Below, piece after piece: positions 26,899 to 35,375 of a stretch of 64,000 nt of DNA. The notes under the pieces were generated by a model, which ran no database searches, was not told where the DNA came from, and saw only the letters and a list, made by a program, of their open reading frames with translations. The position numbers and the translations under genes were made by a program. This DNA comes from Methylotenera oryzisoli (GTDB lineage Bacteria > Pseudomonadota > Gammaproteobacteria > Burkholderiales > Methylophilaceae). How positions within the stretch are numbered: the first letter of the stretch is position 1; each line of letters begins with the position of its first letter. The stretch covers positions 1 through 64,000 of the forward strand of contig CAMCVF010000006.1 in the NCBI GenBank assembly GCA_945881735.1, written 5' to 3'.

Positions 26899-29874
26899 TT
26901 GAGTAAATTAATTAAATATGTACTTTATGGGATTGGCGGCATTGTTTTATTGGCTTTGCTGGTGGCTGGCTATTTTGCCGCAACGTTTAATCCAAACGAT
27001 TACAAAGACGATATCATTAAGCTGGTGAAAGAGAAAAAAGCCCGTACACTGACCATTGATGGCGATATTAGGCTTAGCTTTTGGCCAAAAATCGGTGCCG
27101 ATTTAGGCAAAATTTCTATTTCTGGTCACAAATCAGAGGCTGAATTTGCCTCTGTTAATAGCGTAAAAGTAGCGCTAGAAGTGATGCCTTTATTTAAAAA
27201 ACAATTGGTGGTGGATACGATTTATGTAGATGGCGCCAAAGCTAATATTATCAAATACAAAGACGGCAGCACGAATTTTGATGACTTATTAATTAAAGAC
27301 GAAACAGAATCAGAAACCATTAAATTTGATGTGGATGGTTTCAATATCACCAATTCTGCCTTCAATTACAGCGATGAAGCATCTGGCTCAAAATACCAAA
27401 TTTCGGCATTTAGTATGAAATCGGGTCATTTTGCTTTGGCCGAGCCTGTAGATTTAGAAACAGATTTTAAATTAAACGCCAATCAACCTGCCCTTGCCGC
27501 TAACGTAGCATTAAAAGGTAACTTTTTAACCGATCCAGAAACCAAACATTATCAAGTAAAAGGTTTAGACACACATATTACAGGCGACGTGCTGGGCGGC
27601 ACTGGCATGGATATTAAGATTATTGGTAATGTGGTTGCCAAACCTGAGCAATTAGAATTTTTGGTAGAAGGCTTACAATTGGTTGCCTCTGGCAAATTTG
27701 ACGGTAGCACGCAAAGTGTTAATGTGAACGCGCCTAAGATCACTATTGCAAAAGATGAAGTTGAAAGTAAAAAGGTGACCATCAGCTTTGTGCAAGAAGA
27801 AGCGGAAGGCAATTTAAAAGCCAATATGGTATTGGCCGATATGAAAGGTTCACCCAAAGCCATCCAAAGCAGTGGCATTTCGGGTGATTTATCGATGGTG
27901 CAAGGTAAACGCACGGTAACAGGTACATTTGCATCGCCATTTAGCGGCAATATCGAAAACATGATTTTCGATGTTCCTAAACTATTGGGTAAATTAGACG
28001 TAAAAGACCCAAGCTTACCCAATGGCAGCATGAGCGGTAGCTTTGATTTAGCCGCGCATGCCGATATAAAAAAAGAGTTGGTAAGCAGCCAATTTAATTT
28101 GGCTATTGACGAAACAAAGCTAGTAGGCGATGTGAATGTGGCCAGCTTTAAAACGCCCAATATTAAATTCAACTTGAATGCTGATAAATTAGATTTAAAT
28201 AAATTGCTGCCAAAAAATAGTGCAGCCAAATTGGATAGCAATGCGAGCAATAAGCCTGCTGATTTAATTGCACTTAAAAACTTGCTATTAGATGGTCAAT
28301 TAAGTGTTGGCAACATTTTGTATGACAAATATCGCGTTTCTGGTTTAAACTTGGGCATTAAAGCCGATGGCCAAAAATTAACCTTAAGCGGCCTAAATGT
28401 AAAAGTAGATAACAGCCAAATCAAAGGTAGCCTTAGCATTAGCCAATTTGCTAAACCGCTTTATACGTTTAATTTAGATGTTGACCAAGTGGATTTAGAT
28501 CAATACATTGTGTCTGAAACTGGGGCTAGAAAAGAGGCTAGCACCAGCAATAAACCGCTGGATTTAAGCGCATTAAAAGCCTTAAATGCCAATGGATCCA
28601 TTCGCGTGGGCAATCTTAAATATGGCAAAACCAAAGCCAGCAATATCAATATCAATCTAAAAGCCGATGGCGAAAAATTAAGCTTGAATCCATTAAACGC
28701 CAAGGTGGACGATAGCCAGATTAACGCCAATTTGGACATTACTCAATTTAGCAACCCTACTTTTAATTTTGCACTGAATATCGACCAACTGGATGCGGAT
28801 CGATACATTACCAAAGGAGAATCCAGCAATAAAAGCAGCGCTGACACGCCAATTGATTTGAGTGCGCTAAAAAAGCTTAATGCCTCTGGTGAGGCGAAAA
28901 TTGCCAAATTAAAATTAGCCAATATTAAAACACAAAACGTGAATGTGGGACTAAAAGCCAATGGCGGCGTTGCAACCCTTTCTCCTTTTTCGGCTAATTT
29001 ATATCAAGGCAGCATGAGCGGCCTTCTAAAAGTAGACGCGCGCGCCTCGCCTGCGATTACTTTTCAGCAAAATATGAAAAGTATTTCGATTGGACCATTG
29101 TTGGTGGATGCCATTAATAACGATATGTTAAGCGGTACTGGCAGCGTGAATGTAGATATGACAACGCAAGGCGCCAGTGTGAATGCGCTTAAAAAAGGCT
29201 TGGCAGGTAGCGCTTCACTTAATTTGTCGGATGGCGCGCTAAAGGGTGTGGATGTGGCGGGCAGTATTCGCGAGCTTAAAAGTAAAGTAAATATTCTAAA
29301 AACCAAAGATGCCAGCGCCGATATAACCAAAAAAACCGACTTTAGCGAATTAACCGCCACTTTTAGCATTAAAAATGGCGTGGCACATAACGAAGACTTA
29401 GCTATGAAAGCGCCTATATTACGCCTAGCAAAGGGTGATAGCCGCGGCGATATTGACATTGCTAATGAAAGTATCAACTACCTTGCGAAGCCGACGATTG
29501 TGAAATCTTTAAAAGGTCAGGGTGGAGCAGATTTAGATGATTTAAGTGGCATTACCATACCACTAAAAATTTCTGGCACATTTGCCAGCCCTAAATACGG
29601 CATGGATTTCGCCGCCATTGGTAAGGCTGTAGCGCAATCCAAGTTGCTAGATAAAGTAGGGGGCGAAAAAGGTGCAGCTGTTAAAGAATTCATTGGTGGT
29701 GATAATAAAGTAGATGCTTTAAGAGACTTGCTCAATAAGAAAAAACCTACTGAAGCGGCGCCTGTAGGTACTGAGCCAGAATCCTCTAAAGCTGAACCTG
29801 CACCTGCCGAAGAGCCTAAATCTTTAAAAGAGCAAGCTAAAGAAAAAGCGCTAAAAGAACTATTTAAGTTTTAG
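26899..29874 (+). CDS. AsmA-family protein with three internal repeats
   Basis: A 991-residue AsmA-type protein: one N-terminal membrane helix (about 9-29, GIGGIVLLALLVAGYFAA) followed by a very long beta-rich periplasmic part, as in proteins linked to phospholipid transport and outer-membrane upkeep. The start is TTG after AAGAGAAATAAG. Three related blocks of about 98 residues begin near residues 450, 550 and 648, each with a (N/D)xPxDLxALKxL opening and an IKADGQKLTL or LKADGEKLSL-like core. The tail is Lys/Glu/Pro-rich (KKKPTEAAPV). It is followed by mutY, an order frequent in betaproteobacteria. Confidence 0.9.
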   Translation: MSKLIKYVLYGIGGIVLLALLVAGYFAATFNPNDYKDDIIKLVKEKKARTLTIDGDIRLSFWPKIGADLGKISISGHKSEAEFASVNSVKVALEVMPLFKKQLVVDTIYVDGAKANIIKYKDGSTNFDDLLIKDETESETIKFDVDGFNITNSAFNYSDEASGSKYQISAFSMKSGHFALAEPVDLETDFKLNANQPALAANVALKGNFLTDPETKHYQVKGLDTHITGDVLGGTGMDIKIIGNVVAKPEQLEFLVEGLQLVASGKFDGSTQSVNVNAPKITIAKDEVESKKVTISFVQEEAEGNLKANMVLADMKGSPKAIQSSGISGDLSMVQGKRTVTGTFASPFSGNIENMIFDVPKLLGKLDVKDPSLPNGSMSGSFDLAAHADIKKELVSSQFNLAIDETKLVGDVNVASFKTPNIKFNLNADKLDLNKLLPKNSAAKLDSNASNKPADLIALKNLLLDGQLSVGNILYDKYRVSGLNLGIKADGQKLTLSGLNVKVDNSQIKGSLSISQFAKPLYTFNLDVDQVDLDQYIVSETGARKEASTSNKPLDLSALKALNANGSIRVGNLKYGKTKASNININLKADGEKLSLNPLNAKVDDSQINANLDITQFSNPTFNFALNIDQLDADRYITKGESSNKSSADTPIDLSALKKLNASGEAKIAKLKLANIKTQNVNVGLKANGGVATLSPFSANLYQGSMSGLLKVDARASPAITFQQNMKSISIGPLLVDAINNDMLSGTGSVNVDMTTQGASVNALKKGLAGSASLNLSDGALKGVDVAGSIRELKSKVNILKTKDASADITKKTDFSELTATFSIKNGVAHNEDLAMKAPILRLAKGDSRGDIDIANESINYLAKPTIVKSLKGQGGADLDDLSGITIPLKISGTFASPKYGMDFAAIGKAVAQSKLLDKVGGEKGAAVKEFIGGDNKVDALRDLLNKKKPTEAAPVGTEPESSKAEPAPAEEPKSLKEQAKEKALKELFKF

Positions 29875-29893
29875 AATTATTTCATCAATTTGT

Positions 29894-29931
29894 TATTGGA
29901 TTGCGCATTTGCGCTATTACGTGATCCAATA
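29894..29931. terminator. Inverted repeat between asmA-like gene and mutY
   Basis: TATTGGAT (29894-29901) pairs with ATCCAATA (29924-29931), and inside lies a smaller hairpin GCGCA-TT-TGCGC. There is no T run, so a terminator role for the AsmA gene is only possible. Confidence 0.35.
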
Positions 29932-30099
29932 GTTTGTCAGGCGGCAAACAACACAAGCTACCAAAAGTCTGTTAAAAATTACCATTATTGCTAAAACTAG
30001 GTTTGTTATTGATTTCCCATTTATATTTAGGGGCAAATATGATGGCGCAATAAACCTGTGCAAGACGAGCAAAATAAGCAAAGCAAACCTAAAAATCAC

Positions 30100-31209
30100 A
30101 TGACTTCATTCTCGCAACGCATTATTGATTGGCAAAAACAGCATGGTCGCCACGCTTTGCCTTGGCAGCCCAAATTAAATCAGCCGGTAGACCCATATGC
30201 GATTTGGGTTTCAGAAATCATGCTGCAGCAAACTCAAGTGACCGCGGTAATTGGCTATTACACTAAATTTATGCAGCGCTTTCCCACTATTGCCGCGTTG
30301 GCAGCAGCCACGCAAGAAAACGTTTTACAATATTGGAGCGGCTTGGGTTATTACACGCGCGCGCGCAATTTGCATGCTGCTGCGCAAACAATTGTGGATG
30401 ATTTTTCTAGTGTTTTTCCCCATAATTTTGACGATATTCAAAGCCTTGCTGGTATTGGTCGCTCTACCGCTGCCGCTATTTCTACTTTTGCATTAAATCT
30501 GCCGCAACCGATATTAGACGGCAATGTAAAGCGTGTTTTTGCGCGGCATTTTAATATAGCAGGCTACACAGGCTCGCCAAAAGTAGCGCAGCAATTATGG
30601 CTAATTGCCGAACGCGAAAATCCGCGAGGTGCAGAGAACATCCAAAATGCCATTAGCTATACCCAAGGTTTAATGGATTTAGGCGCCACGCTGTGCACGC
30701 GGACTAAGCCAAAATGCTCAATTTGCCCAGTGAACAACACTTGTGAGGCGCTGGAGCAAAACTTGGTTAAAAATCTGCCCACGCCAAAACCACGCAAAAC
30801 CATTCCTGAAAAAAGTTTGACTATGCTGGTATTAATTCACCAAAACGAAATCATGCTAGAAAAACGCCCGTCTAGCGGCATTTGGGGCGGCTTATGGAGT
30901 TTGCCCGAAATGGGCATGGAAGAAATCGGTACAGAAGTCGCGCTAAGTCGTTTTGGGTTAGCCACCGAAGCACTCGAGCCACTGGCAGTAGTTCAACATG
31001 CGTTTAGCCATTACAAACTAGCCATTATGCCTCAACCCTTGCTAAGTATAGGGGGAAGGCATATTGTCGCCCAATCTAATCCAAACACAAGGTCACACAT
31101 TTGGCTGCCTATTCAAGAGGCGATTGCTGCTGCCATTCCTACTCCTGTGCGCAACATTTTGCTAAGCTTACAAAGAAATGAATTATCCACAAACTCTCAA
31201 TACCGCTAA
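30100..31209 (+). CDS. mutY: A/G-specific adenine DNA glycosylase MutY
   Basis: About 369 residues from the ATG at 30100, where the family N-terminus (FSQRIIDWQKQHGRHALPW) begins; a GTG at 30058 is also open. MutY removes adenine mispaired with 8-oxoguanine. Seen are the IWVSEIMLQQTQV catalytic-Glu region, helix-hairpin-helix LAGIGRSTAAAI, catalytic Asp in ILDGNVKRV, the [4Fe-4S] loop CTRTKPKCSICPVNNTC and a C-terminal NUDIX-like domain (EKRPSSGIWGGLWSLPE). Length and order are normal for the family. Confidence 0.95.
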   Translation: MTSFSQRIIDWQKQHGRHALPWQPKLNQPVDPYAIWVSEIMLQQTQVTAVIGYYTKFMQRFPTIAALAAATQENVLQYWSGLGYYTRARNLHAAAQTIVDDFSSVFPHNFDDIQSLAGIGRSTAAAISTFALNLPQPILDGNVKRVFARHFNIAGYTGSPKVAQQLWLIAERENPRGAENIQNAISYTQGLMDLGATLCTRTKPKCSICPVNNTCEALEQNLVKNLPTPKPRKTIPEKSLTMLVLIHQNEIMLEKRPSSGIWGGLWSLPEMGMEEIGTEVALSRFGLATEALEPLAVVQHAFSHYKLAIMPQPLLSIGGRHIVAQSNPNTRSHIWLPIQEAIAAAIPTPVRNILLSLQRNELSTNSQYR

Positions 31210-31298
31210 GCGATTATTGCTAACCTTGCCGGCCTAAATTTTCATTAGCTTGGCCTAGTTTTATGTATTATTTAGCTACTTTGGCATCAATTCACTAG

Positions 31299-31620
31299 CT
31301 AAAAAAATTGGTACCATGGATTGCCGATAAACAACTGGCTAGTGAAGCCAGTGTTGGCAAGGTGAGTTTTAGCCGACTCCAACTAAAACTCACTATAGAC
31401 GACTTTAGTTTAAACGAAAAAAACCTTGCACTGAACTGCTACCCTTTACTGGACTAATTATCGCGGTAAAGCGATTCAAAAAACGCTAATGGATGTGGGC
31501 ACTGTTGCTGAGTGTGTTCATTTTGATAAAGCGATTGCAGTAAAAGGCGATAGCAAAACAAAACGGATTGCAACCAAGCTGACGACTGATGTGAAAGCAG
31601 TGTCTAAAAAGCCGAACTAA
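31299..31620 (+). pseudogene. Decayed coding stretch, original gene uncertain
   Basis: The 450-base gap between mutY and the next gene contains two open pieces in different frames. The first (31299-31457) reads LVPWIADKQLASEASVGKVS followed by FSRLQLKLTIDDFSLNEK, which resembles the start of DUF748/AsmA-like proteins (VGKVSFxxLxLxLxxDDF). The second (31435-31620) reads YRGKAIQKTLMDVGTVAECV and ends with KKPN; I do not recognise it. Neither piece has a plausible start and ribosome site. I infer a gene broken by deletion or frameshift. Confidence 0.4.
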
Positions 31621-31628
31621 TCGGCTTT
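31602..31628 (+). terminator. Terminator after the decayed stretch
   Basis: AAAAAGCCGA-ACTAA-TCGGCTTTTTTT overlaps the end of the second open piece. Its survival supports a former transcription unit here. Confidence 0.8.
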
Positions 31629-31660
31629 TTTTACTTAACAGCAAGCCTATTAAATGTATG

Positions 31661-31891
31661 CTATTGAGGACGAGATGCTAAGATTCTATCGGCCAGCATT
31701 TGAAAACGCGGTGAAACAAATTGCCGCGCTTGTGAGCCCGCGTCTGCAATTGCCAATAATTCTTCAATTGCTGATCTAAAACCTAACTCAAATAGCCAAT
31801 AATCAGATGGATCGATTGCCGATTTTGCGTCCTTATTGACATCGGCGCATAGTCGCTCAAAAGCTTCCATGCATACGTTACGTTCAGCCAT
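31661..31891 (-). CDS. Small hypothetical protein (76 residues)
   Basis: A 76-residue soluble, acidic and helical protein (MEAFERLCADVNKDAK, then FELGFRSAIEELLAI). I do not recognise the family. Codon use fits the neighbours and the frame is uninterrupted, but the ribosome site is weak. It lies downstream of the Fae-like gene on the same strand with about 100 bases between, so it might share that transcript. Confidence 0.5.
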   Translation of the reverse strand: MAERNVCMEAFERLCADVNKDAKSAIDPSDYWLFELGFRSAIEELLAIADAGSQARQFVSPRFQMLADRILASRPQ

Positions 31892-31994
31892 AATAGTATA
31901 TCCGAATCTCGTTTTTACTCTTATACAAATTTAATACCTATTTTGGGATTTGCGCTATTGTTTTTTTGCAAATCCCGAATGACTTAAAAAAATT

Positions 31995-32546
31995 TTATTT
32001 TTGATCCCAAGAATCTTCCCACATGCAATGTTTGATTTTATGACGATTTGCAATCAATTCATCTATGCTTGGTTCATCGTTTAATGCACGCTTGATAGCA
32101 AGTTTAGTTGCATCATAGTTGTTTTTGTACATATCGGCTTTATCTAAAGTACCTTCTTTTTCTAGCGCGATACAACCTGGGTCAATCCAAACCAAGCTAA
32201 TAATACATAGTTCGTTGACTTGATCTTTAGGAATAATGCCTTCAATCACGCAATCTAAAATCGCATCGGCCGTCGCGGCTTGAACCACGCCACCAAATAG
32301 GCTGACATCGGTGCTACCTTTTAAGGTTACTTTTGGCACTGTCATGCAAACTGGGCGCACTAATTGGTTGATATCACGCACCGCAAACATGGCGGTGTGA
32401 CCTTTGCTTTGTGCCATTAAATTGGCAAATGCTTGACCCACTGGTCCATCGACAGCGCCGATTAAAATTTCTGGCATAGCTGCCGTAACATCTTTGCCTT
32501 CTGTGTAAATGGTTGCTTCGCCTGCTTTAAAAATAATTTTTGACAT
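31995..32546 (-). CDS. Formaldehyde-activating enzyme (Fae) homologue
   Basis: A 183-residue protein with the Fae fold blocks: ILIGAVDGPVGQAFANLMA (family: LIIGPRGSPxxxAFAN), VTLKGSTDVSLFGGVVQAA and IIPKDQVNELCIISLVWIDP, then NYDATKLAIKRAL. Fae condenses formaldehyde with tetrahydromethanopterin. At the position of the family's proposed active-site His (VAHIDLIIG) this protein has Met (AAMPEILIG), and its C-terminus is longer (HKIKHCMWEDSWD). It is therefore one of the Fae paralogues of unknown function, probably not the main Fae. AGAGAG precedes the ATG. Confidence 0.85.
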   Translation of the reverse strand: MSKIIFKAGEATIYTEGKDVTAAMPEILIGAVDGPVGQAFANLMAQSKGHTAMFAVRDINQLVRPVCMTVPKVTLKGSTDVSLFGGVVQAATADAILDCVIEGIIPKDQVNELCIISLVWIDPGCIALEKEGTLDKADMYKNNYDATKLAIKRALNDEPSIDELIANRHKIKHCMWEDSWDQK

Positions 32547-32653
32547 AACAATTCTCTCTTGAGGTTTAACGATAAAGATTTAATTATCTATTTTAACAAA
32601 TGCTGGGCATAGCTCACAATTAATCTTGCATCGTCTCATTTTGTAGCGTGCGT

Positions 32654-33106
32654 TTAATCTAGCTTCAAACACATGTCCACGTGTGGGATATGCAAGTCGG
32701 TATATTCACCACTGGTGATTTGAAAATCCGCCTGCTGATAAAAATGAATAGCATGCGTTTGTGCGGATAACACAATCTGCTTGCTGCCATGCTGACGACA
32801 AATATCAATCGCCTCTTCTAAAAGTCTATTACCCACACCCATGCGACGCCAAGGCTTTAAAACCGCCATGCGGCCAATTTTCTCAAAATGAACAATGCGT
32901 AAACAGCCAATCGCTTGATTTTCATGCATCGCTAGCAAGTGCACCGCTATATCATCAATTTCATCCCATTCAAACTCTGGTGTGACAAACTGCTCTTGAA
33001 TAAATACAATTGTTCGTACATGACGTAGATAAATTTCTGCTTGCTGCCATGTTACTTGTTGAATGGACACTGGTTTGATTGTGATATTTTCTGGCGAAAG
33101 CCCCAC
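32654..33106 (-). CDS. GNAT-family N-acetyltransferase
   Basis: A 150-residue GNAT enzyme. The acetyl-CoA site motif is GRMAVLKPWRRMGVGNRLLE (about residues 76-95), followed by LSAQTHAIHFYQQADFQ, the typical end of the fold. The overall form resembles YjcF/ElaA-type acetyltransferases, whose substrates are mostly unknown. It stands alone between the Fae-like gene and the divergent DoxX gene. Confidence 0.85.
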   Translation of the reverse strand: MGLSPENITIKPVSIQQVTWQQAEIYLRHVRTIVFIQEQFVTPEFEWDEIDDIAVHLLAMHENQAIGCLRIVHFEKIGRMAVLKPWRRMGVGNRLLEEAIDICRQHGSKQIVLSAQTHAIHFYQQADFQITSGEYTDLHIPHVDMCLKLD

Positions 33107-33214
33107 GATTTATTTCCTAAAATTAACTAAAGCACTAGCTATAGCTTGCTTGTTAAGCGTGTTCAGTGCATGATTCAATTTAATTTTTACTCAATAATTT
33201 GTTAAAGGTTACCT

Positions 33215-33583
33215 ATGCAACGCTATTTACCGACTCTTGCCCGTATTTTACTCGCACAAGTTTTTTTATTACAAATCGTGATGTTAATTGTTGGCTTTTT
33301 TAGTAATCCTGATGGCTACTACCAATATCAGGTAGGCTTGGGTAGCTTGGGATTACCCGGTATTTTTGCCCCATTGATTATCCTAATTCAATTGGTCTGT
33401 GGTTTAGCCTTGTTACTTGGTTTTAAAACCAAATTTTTTGCGCTATTTATGGCGATTTATGCCGTGATTATTTCGTTCTTGTTGCATTTGCCAGTTTTGC
33501 AATATTTGGCTATTGCAGGCGGATTGTTAATGCTGTATCAAAATCCAATCACCGCTTTTAGTATCGATAATTTGAAAAAATAA
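33215..33583 (+). CDS. DoxX-family membrane protein
   Basis: A 122-residue protein with about four hydrophobic helices (residues about 5-28, 48-68, 70-90 and 95-112). The ARILLAQVFLLQI start and the LVCGLALLLGFKTKFFAL middle match the DoxX fold. Members are involved in redox or thiol stress in some bacteria, but the role here is unknown. It ends in a hairpin shared with the convergent metallo-hydrolase gene. Confidence 0.85.
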   Translation: MQRYLPTLARILLAQVFLLQIVMLIVGFFSNPDGYYQYQVGLGSLGLPGIFAPLIILIQLVCGLALLLGFKTKFFALFMAIYAVIISFLLHLPVLQYLAIAGGLLMLYQNPITAFSIDNLKK

Positions 33584-33597
33584 TTAACTCAGCTCAT

Positions 33598-33637
33598 ACA
33601 AAAAGCGGCCAATATTGAATTTATGCGCCGCTTTTTT
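33598..33637. terminator. Bidirectional terminator between DoxX and metallo-hydrolase genes
   Basis: AAAAGCGGC (33601-33609) pairs with GCCGCTTTT (33627-33635) across a 17-base loop, with A and T runs on both sides. It covers the very end of the metallo-hydrolase gene. Confidence 0.75.
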
Positions 33638-34574
33638 ATTCCCACTCAAGCGCAGGGTATAGCGTATTCACATTGCGCCTATTAGCAATATCAAATAACA
33701 GCCATTTATCTTTTTCTCCTGCCGCCGCCGTATCCATGGCTTTACCCATATCGCTGCCATTTTTAATGGAGGTGCGTATATCGGTTAACACGGCATTTAG
33801 ATAGCGCTGCTCATTGTTTAAAGCACCCACCCAATCCTGCGCAACAGGCCCATGACCTGGCACCACTTGCATCACAGGGTAGGATTTTAGTGCTTCAATC
33901 GCGGCAATCAAACCTTTAATATCGCCCTCAATCACAGGTGTTCGCTCAATAAATAGTAAATCGCCAGTAAATAAGGTGCTGGTTTTTGAGTCGATTACCG
34001 TAATATCGGTATTTGTGTGCGCATTTGGGTAGGGCGTTACTTTTAAAGCTCTATCACCTAGATCCAAATCGATTGGCTCATTAACCATTATTGTTGGCTT
34101 AACAATTTCGCTGCCTTTAGCATCGGCACCCAAGTATCTGATATTTAACTTATCATAAGCTTCTTGGCGTAATTGCATGGCATCACCCAGTTTAGCATGG
34201 CCTACAAACTTTGGCTTGTCTTGTTTAAATGCGGCATTGCCAAAAATATGATCAGGATGTACATGCGTGTTAATCACATACAAAATAGGCAATGGCGTCA
34301 CTTTTTTAATCGCATCGCGCAACTGATTGCCCACTTTTAAACTGCCACCTGTATCAATCACAGCAACACCCTTTCTGCCGACCACAAAGCTGATATTACA
34401 AATATCACCTTGATAACCAACATCAATATCTAAATGTTTGCCATGATGCACATAGATTCCACTACCTAAATCTTCTATCGCAAAAGGATTGTCTTTTAAA
34501 GTTGTGGCTTTTTCTTGTGCATGCGCGCAACTAATGAAAGCTAAGCTAAACAATAGTAAAGAAAATAGCTGCAT
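33636..34574 (-). CDS. Periplasmic metallo-beta-lactamase-fold hydrolase (SoxH-related, quinoprotein-associated type)
   Basis: A 312-residue MBL-fold protein with a signal peptide (LLLFSLAFISCAHA, cleavage before QEK). The zinc motif is NTHVHPDHIFGN (about residues 105-116); further ligands lie in NAHTNTD, TGDLLF and PGHGP. The layout matches the SoxH-related quinoprotein relay system metallohydrolases often found in bacteria with PQQ-dependent dehydrogenases. That link suits a methylotroph, but the reaction is unknown. It is divergent from the cytochrome b561 gene. Confidence 0.85.
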   Translation of the reverse strand: MQLFSLLLFSLAFISCAHAQEKATTLKDNPFAIEDLGSGIYVHHGKHLDIDVGYQGDICNISFVVGRKGVAVIDTGGSLKVGNQLRDAIKKVTPLPILYVINTHVHPDHIFGNAAFKQDKPKFVGHAKLGDAMQLRQEAYDKLNIRYLGADAKGSEIVKPTIMVNEPIDLDLGDRALKVTPYPNAHTNTDITVIDSKTSTLFTGDLLFIERTPVIEGDIKGLIAAIEALKSYPVMQVVPGHGPVAQDWVGALNNEQRYLNAVLTDIRTSIKNGSDMGKAMDTAAAGEKDKWLLFDIANRRNVNTLYPALEWE

Positions 34575-34717
34575 TATTTACATCCTTAAATAGTGTTTAA
34601 ACACGTTTAATCGCTTAGAATACGCTAATATTAAGTGAAGTGTGATATTAACTATTGTGCCTGGCGTTAAATGCTCAATCACAATTTAACCGCTTGAATT
34701 TACATGAAAGGTTATTA

Positions 34718-35329
34718 ATGAGTCATTCAGATAATATTTTTGGTAATAATCGTTATACAAAAACCGCTGTTTTATTGCACTGGATTATTGCCTTCGCCAT
34801 TTTCGGCATGTTCGCACTAGGTTGGTGGATGAGCGATTTGCCAAAAGAAGCACCGAAACAAATGGCCTATGACCTTTTTAATTGGGGTTTTTACACATGG
34901 CAGCTAGCTGAAGAAGCTTCACCAAGAACCTTTTATTACAACCTGCATAAATCATTTGGCGTAACCATTCTAGCCCTAATTACAATCCGTGTTTTATGGC
35001 GCTTTACGCACAAACCACCACCCATTCTGAGCACTTACAAATCTTGGGAAAAAAAGCTAGCTACAGGAGCCCATCATTTGCTGTATCTGTTGATGATTGC
35101 ATTACCAGTTAGTGGTGTCATCATGAGTGCTTACAGCAAATATGGCATCAAATGGTTTGGTGTACCATTTATAAAGGGTCTAGATAACAATGACATGCGC
35201 GAATTTTATTTAGAGATACACGAAGCGATAGGTATCGTTATTCTTGTAATCGTAGCAGTACATATTATTGGCGCATTGAAGCATAAATTTATTGATAAAG
35301 ATGAGACTTTAAAACGGATGTCTTTGTAA
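34718..35329 (+). CDS. Cytochrome b561-type membrane protein
   Basis: About 203 residues from the ATG at 34718, which has GAAAGG upstream; the frame is open from 34655 without support. Four transmembrane helices carry histidines fit for two haem b groups: VLLHWIIAF, YYNLHKSFGV, GAHHLLYLLM and AVHIIGALKHK. Bacterial b561 proteins move electrons between the quinone pool and periplasmic partners. It is divergent from the periplasmic metallo-hydrolase, so the two may act in one redox pathway (inference). Confidence 0.88.
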   Translation: MSHSDNIFGNNRYTKTAVLLHWIIAFAIFGMFALGWWMSDLPKEAPKQMAYDLFNWGFYTWQLAEEASPRTFYYNLHKSFGVTILALITIRVLWRFTHKPPPILSTYKSWEKKLATGAHHLLYLLMIALPVSGVIMSAYSKYGIKWFGVPFIKGLDNNDMREFYLEIHEAIGIVILVIVAVHIIGALKHKFIDKDETLKRMSL

Positions 35330-35333
35330 TATT

Positions 35334-35375
35334 CAGTAAATAAACAGCCCGCAATTGCGGGCTGTTTATTTACTG
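35334..35375. terminator. Perfect 42-base palindromic bidirectional terminator
   Basis: The stem around AACAGCCCGC-AATT-GCGGGCTGTT extends outward as CAGTAAATA/TATTTACTG, with A and T runs on both sides. It overlaps the hemE stop codon and serves the convergent b561 and hemE genes. Confidence 0.9.
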
